A DNA stretch of 5,100 bases from CAZTWC01 sp964617105 [NCBI: uncultured Myxococcia bacterium]. GTDB taxonomy: Bacteria; CAZTWC01. Made by a program: the position numbers and the translations under genes. The notes beneath the pieces are model-generated. The model was not told the origin of the DNA. It saw only the letters and a list, made by a program, of their open reading frames with translations, and did no database searches. Each line of letters starts with the position of its first letter. Position 1 is the stretch's first letter. Below are positions 1 to 5,100 of the stretch, in pieces. Location: NCBI GenBank assembly GCA_964617105.1, contig CAZTWC010000268.1:1-5100 (forward strand), in the 5' to 3' direction.

Positions 1-1401
1 CACCGCTGCTTTGCAGGCTAAATTCAACCTGGTTAAAATACTATTTACTCTAAGTATTAAATCCGCACTGATTATAGGCTTGGCAATATAGTCATCAGCC
101 CCCATCTGCAATCCCAATATTTTGTCATCTTGGGAAGCCCGGGCAGTGACAATAATAATTGGTAAATCCTGCCAAGATTCATTGGATCTTACCTCTCTTA
201 TTACATCTTCGCCTGATACATCGGGCATCATCAAATCCAACAGCACCAGATCGGGCCGATCCGATTTGATCTGCTCCAAAGCATCACGGCCGCCATAAGC
301 TTCGGTTACCATATAGCCGTGACTGCGCAAAAGCTCAGACACTACCTCCACGTTTATTTGGATGTCATCAACCACTAATATTTTAAACATTGAAGAATCT
401 AGATCCAAACCAGCCTGAGGCAAGATATCGGACGGTGCTCTATATAAATCTTCCTCTTTTGCACCGGTTTCTTGACTTTTATCCATCTCGTCTATTGATT
501 CTCGTGATTGAGCACCTCCCTCCCGGCTTAAACTCTCGTGATAAATATCTTCTTCCAAACTGGCGAGTCTATTGGTTTCTAAGGTTTTTGCCAATGCCTC
601 TTCTGACTGAGAGGGGATCTCAATCTGAAAAGTAGTCCCCTGGTTTAGGGTTGAAGTAACTTTAATTTTTCCCGACATTAAATCGACAAAATCCTTTACC
701 ATGGTCAATCCCAGGCCAGTACCTTCGAAAGAACGGCGGGCGTCTCCTTCAACTTGCTTAAACTCCTCAAAAATACTATCTATTTGTTCTGGCGGAATAC
801 CTATGCCTGTGTCTGAAACTGTTATCTGCAAAATATTGGTTGGCGATAATAACTCTATTTCCAGTCTTATTTGGTTTTTCTCTTCCCGGCGGCAAAATTT
901 AAAGGCATTACCCAGCAAGTTACGTAAAATAGTTAGAATTTTTTCCTGGTCACCAATAAATTGAGATGAGCCATCTTTCTCTGGCCAAGAAAATCTGGCG
1001 GCAAACTCACTGTCCCGGTGTTGCAATTGCAGACCCTGGGCCAAAGCCTGGCATTGCTCTTTAATCTCTTGTAAAAATAAAGACTTGACCTCTAGTTTTA
1101 ATTCCCCTTTTTTCGATTTGGCCAGATCCAAAATAGTGTTGACCTGTATTTTTAAAGTGTCGGCCAGGCGGTTGACTTTATTGACCTGTTCAGACACTTT
1201 TTTAGGGATTTGACCGAAACGGCCGCCCAATATTAACTCGGTAAAACCCAAAATCCCATTTAAAGGAGTCCGCAACTCGTGTGAAGTATTATGAAAAAAC
1301 AGGGTGCGGGCCCGCTCTTTTTCTACAATTTCATTATAAGCAGATTCTAACTGAATGTTTAGTTTCTCGGCCCGGCGGAAGGTGTTGGCAAAACGCATGG
1401 A
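1..1401 (-). repeat. Paralogous block, copy in kinase B
   Basis: This stretch, from the end of the last membrane helix to the end of the receiver domain, is the counterpart of 3583-5100. The two encode the same domains in the same order, and long protein runs are identical (for example ERARTLFFHNTSHELRTPLN). At DNA level similarity is very uneven: 1292-1321 (30 bases) and 1365-1392 (28 bases) are identical to 4970-4999 and 5064-5091, while the linkers are unrelated. Read as an old tandem duplication. Confidence 0.5.
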
Positions 1402-2619
1402 TAAAACTGCCGATTGGGAGAAAATAAATAGCACTAAACAATATGGTCCAACATAAAAAGTCTTTATAACTTGCAGACTATGGAGAATATCATTGAAGCC
1501 TGCCAACATAAAAATAAACCCACCCAGCATTATGTAAAGAGCACCTTCCTGTTTATGCCAAAAAGACTTTATAACTATATAAATCAGCCAGACACAATAA
1601 AAAACCATATGAATTTGGAAAAGATAAACAAACTGAGTAAAAAACAGTGGTTGGGAAAATACGACTAACAGCGATAAAAATAACCCTGTTACCGCAACTG
1701 TTTTGACAACAAAAGCATTCACCTCTTGACGGAAAAGACTGCGAATAAAATAAGTTAAACACACACCTCCTAGAGGCAGAGTCAAGTACTCTAGTTTTAA
1801 ATGTAATGAAAACAGATCAGCGTCAGGCCACAGCCGCTCAAAATAAAAAGATGTACAAAACAGCCGGTTAAAAAACAGCAGACAATATAGTCCAAACCAA
1901 AAATATCCTATCTCCTCCCTACGGCCAATATATAGAAGAAAGTGATATAAAGCCATCATCAGCAATATCCCCAAAACTATTAGATCTTGGATGTCTTGAT
2001 ACCAACGTTCTTGGTAAATATTTTTCAACCAACCTATTCGAGAGTTACCAAACACCCCCCCTTGCCTATAGTGAAAATTGGCAACCTTGATAGCAATGGA
2101 GATATTGGTGATGCTATTATCTGGGATTTTTTTTAACACTGGTAACATTTGAGGCCGGGTTTCCTGCTCTAAGGTACCTGGATCGCCGGTTTGGGCCAAT
2201 TTTTGGCCGTTTACATAGATTATGGAAGAAGTAAATATCTCTTTTAAATAGATTGACAAAATGTCATTTGACAAACTTGACTCCGGCATTTCCACCTTCA
2301 GCCTGTACCAGCCAAATCCCTGGCCTTTTCCGGTCTTATGCTCCCAATAACCCGGCACTTTTATGGTTTCCCATTTAGAATCATCAAAATCAGGTAAAGC
2401 AAACTCAGGCTTATCCTCCATCCACTTGAACTTCCACTCACCCCGCAGGTTAACCGGCCCATCTTGGGTAAAATCCCAGCTTGACAGGTCTAACACCCCA
2501 TCTTTGGCTGTTGGTGGCTGTTGGCCGGAAAAATTTTGGCCACAGGAGACTAAAAGCAAAAATATTAGGGTGGCCAAATAATAAGAATTTCTTTTTAGCA
2601 TGATTTTTTTCATTATCAT
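1..2619 (-). CDS. Kinase B: 7TMR-DISM hybrid sensor histidine kinase, 3'-truncated by window edge
   Basis: Inner-membrane sensor kinase that should autophosphorylate on His and pass the phosphate to its own receiver. The frame is open from 2619 to base 1 (873 codons, no stop). Domains by residue: lipoprotein signal 1-26 (lipobox LVSC, Cys26); periplasmic beta-sandwich about 40-195 (LRGEWKFKW, VPGYWE, YVNGQKL, NFHYRQGGVFG); seven hydrophobic helices about 208-408; coiled-coil helix 409-436; HisKA with SHELRTPLNG, phospho-His447; HATPase_c with Asn571 in NLLGNAFKF, G1 DTGIGI at 603 and G2 GTGLGL at 633; acidic linker about 673-743; receiver about 744-867 with the VVDD acidic pair, Asp795, Thr825 and Lys847 (AKP). 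All catalytic residues are present. An in-frame TAG at 2647-2649 means 2619 is the first possible ATG; 2613 and 2601 are alternative in-frame ATGs, and the first two suit the signal peptide best. The gene follows kinase A by 39 bases. By comparison with A it probably continues about 0.9 kb past the left edge. The input ligand is unknown. Confidence 0.5.
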   Translation of the reverse strand, partial: MIMKKIMLKRNSYYLATLIFLLLVSCGQNFSGQQPPTAKDGVLDLSSWDFTQDGPVNLRGEWKFKWMEDKPEFALPDFDDSKWETIKVPGYWEHKTGKGQGFGWYRLKVEMPESSLSNDILSIYLKEIFTSSIIYVNGQKLAQTGDPGTLEQETRPQMLPVLKKIPDNSITNISIAIKVANFHYRQGGVFGNSRIGWLKNIYQERWYQDIQDLIVLGILLMMALYHFLLYIGRREEIGYFWFGLYCLLFFNRLFCTSFYFERLWPDADLFSLHLKLEYLTLPLGGVCLTYFIRSLFRQEVNAFVVKTVAVTGLFLSLLVVFSQPLFFTQFVYLFQIHMVFYCVWLIYIVIKSFWHKQEGALYIMLGGFIFMLAGFNDILHSLQVIKTFYVGPYCLVLFIFSQSAVLSMRFANTFRRAEKLNIQLESAYNEIVEKERARTLFFHNTSHELRTPLNGILGFTELILGGRFGQIPKKVSEQVNKVNRLADTLKIQVNTILDLAKSKKGELKLEVKSLFLQEIKEQCQALAQGLQLQHRDSEFAARFSWPEKDGSSQFIGDQEKILTILRNLLGNAFKFCRREEKNQIRLEIELLSPTNILQITVSDTGIGIPPEQIDSIFEEFKQVEGDARRSFEGTGLGLTMVKDFVDLMSGKIKVTSTLNQGTTFQIEIPSQSEEALAKTLETNRLASLEEDIYHESLSREGGAQSRESIDEMDKSQETGAKEEDLYRAPSDILPQAGLDLDSSMFKILVVDDIQINVEVVSELLRSHGYMVTEAYGGRDALEQIKSDRPDLVLLDLMMPDVSGEDVIREVRSNESWQDLPIIIVTARASQDDKILGLQMGADDYIAKPIISADLILRVNSILTRLNLACKAAV
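1396..1998 (-). other. Seven-transmembrane 7TMR-DISM segment of kinase B
   Basis: Residues about 208-408 hold seven hydrophobic stretches, roughly at 211-231, 238-254, 279-295, 305-325, 330-352, 360-378 and 386-408. They are joined by short loops, some with basic residues (GRREE, KSFWHKQE), and the last one runs into the cytoplasmic helix MRFANTFRRAEKLN. Number and position fit the 7TMR-DISM family, which carries the signal from the periplasmic domain to a cytoplasmic kinase. Helix ends are judged by eye. Confidence 0.5.
2035..2502 (-). other. Periplasmic beta-sandwich sensor domain of kinase B (galactose-binding/7TMR-DISM type)
   Basis: Residues about 40-195 lie between the lipobox and the first membrane helix and so should be periplasmic. 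Family marks visible: LSSWDF, the Gly-Glu-Trp of LRGEWKFKW, FDDSKWETIKVPGYWE, GFGWYRLKV, IYVNGQKLAQTGDPG and NFHYRQGGVFG just before the membrane. These resemble the N-terminal jelly-roll of glycoside hydrolase family 2 enzymes and the carbohydrate-binding-like domains of 7TMR-DISM receptors. A small sugar or sugar-like ligand is plausible, but no binding residue can be assigned from sequence alone. Confidence 0.5.
2542..2619 (-). other. Lipoprotein-type signal peptide of kinase B
   Basis: The N-terminus has a basic start (MIMKKIMLKRNSYY), a hydrophobic stretch (LATLIFLLLV) and the lipobox LVSC, followed by GQNFSGQQ. Cys26, codon 2542-2544, would be lipidated and become residue 1 of the mature protein. 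The residue after Cys is Gly, not Asp, so the classical inner-membrane retention signal is not evident; the seven membrane helices downstream would hold the protein in the inner membrane anyway. Confidence 0.5.
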
Positions 2620-2658
2620 TTTAAGGGGATTAAAAGCAGGAAGTGTCTAAAATCTAAC
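2620..2658 (-). other. Short intergenic gap between kinase A and kinase B; no terminator, no clear Shine-Dalgarno
   Basis: The gap is only 39 bases and contains no inverted repeat, no T-run after a hairpin and no convincing promoter, so the two kinases are most likely co-transcribed. Before the ATG at 2619 the sequence reads TTAATCCCCTTAAA, with no purine-rich AGGAG-like element at the usual distance from any of the three candidate ATGs (2619, 2613, 2601). Translation of kinase B may rely on an A-rich leader or on coupling to kinase A. Confidence 0.5.
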
Positions 2659-5100
2659 TTATCCTTTAATTCCCAGTTCAAACAAAGTGGAACCGTTGAC
2701 ACAATTTATGGTTAAATAGCCGCTTCGTTTTTGAATCAAACGATGGCTAAGATAGAGGCCGGGTTTGCTCTGCCCTTCATCTCCACCATGGTCCAACTCT
2801 CTGATCTCATCTTCGGTCAGCAATAGGCCGGGCAAGGTTATGTGGTTCACCAAACAGCCATTTTCCTGGCTGGCGGTAATGTTTATCCGTTTTTTGCTCA
2901 AATCTCCATCCGCCAGAATAGATTGGGCCACCTGGATTAGGTTAAACAGCATCTGGGGCACCTGGTAAAGATCAACTCCCTGACCCAGTTCCTCACCTAT
3001 CTCCATCTCAACCGCTATTTGGGACCTGGTCAACCGGCTCTCCAACAGACGCAGCACCAAAATATAACTCTGCCGCAATCCTGGCGCCTGACCCTTGAGA
3101 CTGTTGTGGATATGCTGCAATACACTCTGCAGCATCTCTTTAGAGATGCGGGCTCCCTCCTGCATAACCGCAAAAGAGCGGATGGTCTCCAATGTATCCC
3201 GTAAAGAGGTCAAACTCTCCTCTTCCAGGCTCTTCAGGCTCTCCCACAGTTGCAATTGAAAATCCTCATCCATCTCCAGTTCGCTTATAAGGGCGTTTAT
3301 AATCTGCAAATCTTTTTTTTGGTTTGGAGAGAGACCAACTGACAAATGGTGAGAGGCCATCCTTTGCCGTTTTTCTTTTGTAGAAACCGTGTTGGGATTA
3401 AATAATCCCCGCAAAAATGATTGAAAAAAGGGCTGCAGAGGAGAAAAACTCTGCAACTGGTTGGTCAAAGGCTCTTTGGAGGCAGTAAATCCGTTTAATA
3501 CTGCGGTGTGAAGATCTTTTAGTTCCCGGGCCAGATCCTCCATCACATACCCTACCTGAGACATGCTCTGCTGGCTGACCAATACTTGCATGGCCTTGGC
3601 CAACTCCAGCCGGGTCAATATTCCCCGCACCCTAAGCAGCAACTCCTCGCTGATGATGGGCTTGGCCAGATAATCATCGGCACCCATGCCCAACCCCAGC
3701 AGTTTATCCTCCTTAGAGGCCCGGGCAGTCACCAAAATTACCGGCAACTCCTTTAATCTTTCATCTTTCCTAACAGCCTGGAGAACATCTTCACCCGACA
3801 CATCGGGCATCATCAGATCCAAAAGCAGCAGATCCGGAGGGCTATTTTTTATCTTATCAAGAGCATCACGCCCCCCAAAAGATTCTTCTACATTATAACC
3901 AGCGGCCCGCAGAAGTTCAGAGATCACCTCCACATTGATCTGGATATCGTCAACCACCAAAATAGTGTATTGACCATTATCTTCTGAATAAAAAGAGGCC
4001 AAATTATGACTGGGGGTATCACTATCTCCGTATTCCTGAGTTCCACTCCCGGCTAATAAATCCTTATCAGTCCCAGCCTCCTCTGACTTCTGAGCTGCTA
4101 AATCAATATCAGCGTGGTCTTGCTCCCCAGCTGAGACGATATCTTTCTGAGGTTTTGTTTTATCTGCAAAGGATTTCTCAACTATAAGCACGTCTCCATC
4201 TTTGGTTTGCGTTTGCTCAGGTATGGTAATTATAAAAGTAGTGCCCTGGTCCAGTTGTGATTCAACTTTGATTTTACCTCCCATCAAATCAACAATCTTC
4301 TTGACCATGGCCAGCCCCAACCCTGTCCCTTCAAAAGAGCGGCGGGCAGCGCCATCCACCTGCTTGAATTCCTCAAAAATCCGGCCTAAATGCTCCTTAG
4401 GAATGCCGATGCCAGTGTCTGAAACTCTTATAGTCAGGACCTGGATGCTGTCGTCCTGATTTTTATTTAAGTTTTTAGTTAAATTCTTCTCCTCCACATC
4501 ATCCTGGGTGGCATCTTTGGGGGAGATATTGTTACCTTTAAGGCTTAATTGCACCTCCACCCGATTTTCCTGGTCCAGTTTTTTGAACTTAAAAGCATTG
4601 CCGATTAAATTGCGCAAAATGGTTAGCAATTTCTCTTTGTCATTGACAAAATTCTGCCCCTCTGTGGCAACTTTAATATCAAAGAAATTATGAGCATGAT
4701 CGGTTATCAGCCCCTGGGCTAAAATCCGGCACTCTTCAGCCACCTCATCCAGGCTAATCCGGCTCAACTCTAAAGACAACTCTCCCTTTTTAGCTTTGGC
4801 CAAATCCAAAATAGTGTTTACCTGCATCTTGAGTGAATCAGCCAATTTTTGAACTTTACCCACCTGGGCCACAGCTGCCTGGCCCAACTTGCCATACCGG
4901 CCACTGGCTAAAAGTTGGGTGAAACCAATGATCCCATTTAAGGGTGTTCTCAACTCGTGTGAGGTATTGTGAAAAAACAGGGTGCGGGCCCGCTCTTTTG
5001 CTACAATCTCGTTATAGGCAGATTCCAGTTTGGTGTTTGAGTCAACCAACTCCAGATTCAGCCTCTCGGCCCGGCGGAAGGTGTTGGCAAACAGTTTGGA
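2659..5100 (-). CDS. Kinase A: hybrid sensor histidine kinase with degenerate C-terminal kinase module, 5'-truncated by window edge
   Basis: Paralogue of kinase B. 813 residues are visible before the TAA at 2659-2661, numbered here from the codon at 5100. The frame is open to the window edge, and the first residues (FANTFRRAE) match B residues 410-418, just after its last membrane helix, so the sensor half lies outside the window. The TTG at 5047-5049 is an internal Leu codon, not a start. Domains: coiled-coil helix 1-40; HisKA with SHELRTPLNG, phospho-His48; HATPase_c with Asn168 in NLIGNAFKF, G1 DTGIGI at 228 and G2 GTGLGL at 258; acidic Ser/Asp/Glu/Gln-rich linker about 296-376; receiver about 378-500 with Asp384/385, phospho-Asp428, Thr458 and Lys480; then about 300 residues resembling a second DHp-CA kinase unit without its catalytic residues. 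The first kinase core and the receiver look fully active. A 28-residue polar loop (about 187-214) is absent from B. First gene of the visible pair; promoter outside the window. Confidence 0.5.
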   Translation of the reverse strand, partial: SKLFANTFRRAERLNLELVDSNTKLESAYNEIVAKERARTLFFHNTSHELRTPLNGIIGFTQLLASGRYGKLGQAAVAQVGKVQKLADSLKMQVNTILDLAKAKKGELSLELSRISLDEVAEECRILAQGLITDHAHNFFDIKVATEGQNFVNDKEKLLTILRNLIGNAFKFKKLDQENRVEVQLSLKGNNISPKDATQDDVEEKNLTKNLNKNQDDSIQVLTIRVSDTGIGIPKEHLGRIFEEFKQVDGAARRSFEGTGLGLAMVKKIVDLMGGKIKVESQLDQGTTFIITIPEQTQTKDGDVLIVEKSFADKTKPQKDIVSAGEQDHADIDLAAQKSEEAGTDKDLLAGSGTQEYGDSDTPSHNLASFYSEDNGQYTILVVDDIQINVEVISELLRAAGYNVEESFGGRDALDKIKNSPPDLLLLDLMMPDVSGEDVLQAVRKDERLKELPVILVTARASKEDKLLGLGMGADDYLAKPIISEELLLRVRGILTRLELAKAMQVLVSQQSMSQVGYVMEDLARELKDLHTAVLNGFTASKEPLTNQLQSFSPLQPFFQSFLRGLFNPNTVSTKEKRQRMASHHLSVGLSPNQKKDLQIINALISELEMDEDFQLQLWESLKSLEEESLTSLRDTLETIRSFAVMQEGARISKEMLQSVLQHIHNSLKGQAPGLRQSYILVLRLLESRLTRSQIAVEMEIGEELGQGVDLYQVPQMLFNLIQVAQSILADGDLSKKRINITASQENGCLVNHITLPGLLLTEDEIRELDHGGDEGQSKPGLYLSHRLIQKRSGYLTINCVNGSTLFELGIKG
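2662..3567 (-). other. Degenerate second histidine-kinase (DHp plus ATPase-like) module at the C-terminus of kinase A
   Basis: Visible residues 512-813 of kinase A. The start (SMSQVGYVMEDLARELKD) aligns with the classical H-box context MASLGQLVAGIAHEINNP, but Arg525 stands where the phospho-His should be. A long insert follows, then a helix ending LRDTLETIRSFA that matches the second DHp helix (typically IVLSLRNFSR). The next part, LLESRLTRSQIAVEME and later DLYQVPQMLFNLIQVAQSIL, matches the entry to HATPase_c and the N-box; Val724 replaces the Mg-binding Asn. There is no DxGxG G1 motif (LPGLLLTEDEI is in its place), and the G2 glycines are reduced to KPGLYLSHRLI. The C-terminal strand GSTLFELGI matches the usual GTTFTITLP. 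I infer a pseudokinase, perhaps for dimerisation, receiver-dependent regulation or partner docking. An unrelated helical output domain is the alternative. Alignment is by eye. Confidence 0.5.
3583..5100 (-). repeat. Paralogous block, copy in kinase A
   Basis: Counterpart of 1-1401. It is 117 bases (39 codons) longer, fully accounted for by one 7-residue addition in the coiled coil, a 28-residue loop in the ATPase domain, 8 more residues between G1 and the receiver Asp, and 4 fewer between phospho-His and the N-box. All differences keep the frame. The duplicated unit probably extends past the right edge into the sensor half. Confidence 0.5.

Noticed and set aside
1553-1762. Second minus-strand open frame inside the membrane region of kinase B.
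   Set aside because: It overlaps the real frame, which is unbroken and encodes the expected membrane helices; Phe/Leu-rich coding produces such shifted frames easily.
2363-2581. Plus-strand open frame opposite the N-terminus of kinase B.
   Set aside because: It is antisense to a well-supported signal peptide and sensor domain, has no recognisable family and no ribosome binding site of note.
3094-3120. HNSLKG in the C-terminal part of kinase A resembles the HxLKG phospho-His motif of Hpt domains.
   Set aside because: The His is one residue too far from LKG (HNSLKG rather than HxLKG), and the surrounding sequence aligns better with the DHp-to-ATPase connection of a kinase-like module.
3508-3510. 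His in KDLHTAV as a possible phospho-acceptor of the second kinase-like module.
   Set aside because: It lies six residues after the canonical H-box position, which is Arg in LAREL; the ATPase half also lacks its catalytic residues.
4202-4459. Plus-strand open frames at 4202-4459 and 701-964 that resemble each other.
   Set aside because: Their similarity is the antisense shadow of the conserved ATPase domains of the two paralogous kinases, not an independent gene family.
1-5100. tRNA, rRNA, CRISPR array, insertion sequence, attachment site or rho-independent terminator.
   Set aside because: No tRNA-like fold, short spaced repeats, terminal inverted repeats or hairpin with T-run was seen; nearly all bases are within the two coding frames.

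Overview
The window is filled by two adjacent minus-strand genes for large membrane-bound hybrid histidine kinases, and both run off the window. In transcription order (right to left), kinase A occupies 5100 to 2659; its N-terminal part lies beyond the right edge and its true C-terminus is present. After a 39-base gap comes kinase B, 2619 to 1; its true N-terminus is present and it is cut at the left edge just after its receiver domain. They are read here as tandem paralogues: wherever both are visible (B 1-1401 against A 3583-5100) they have the same domain order and are almost alignable residue by residue, with indels confined to the signalling helix, surface loops and the inter-domain linker.

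Between them the two halves show what a whole protein probably looks like: a lipoprotein-type signal peptide, a periplasmic beta-sandwich (galactose-binding/7TMR-DISM type), seven membrane helices, a short coiled-coil signalling helix, a canonical HisKA and HATPase_c kinase core, an acidic disordered linker, a canonical receiver domain, and a C-terminal extension of about 300 residues (seen only in A). I read that extension as a second, catalytically dead histidine kinase unit: its fold can be followed by alignment to the family, but the phospho-accepting His and the ATP-binding residues are replaced. This is the most interesting part of the window.

The organism is probably a Gram-negative (diderm) bacterium with moderately AT-rich DNA. 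The N-terminal pattern of B (lipobox Cys, then LDLSSWDF, DGPVNLRGEWKF) resembles 7TMR-DISM sensors that I recall from spirochaetes such as Leptospira relatives, and also from some deltaproteobacteria and Bacteroidetes. This is a family impression, not a taxonomic assignment. No strong Shine-Dalgarno sequence is seen before kinase B.

No RNA gene, mobile element, CRISPR array, terminator or convincing promoter was found. The two kinases look co-transcribed and probably act in one signalling pathway, possibly as heterodimers or as two inputs to a common phosphorelay; the signal and the final output regulator are not in the window.
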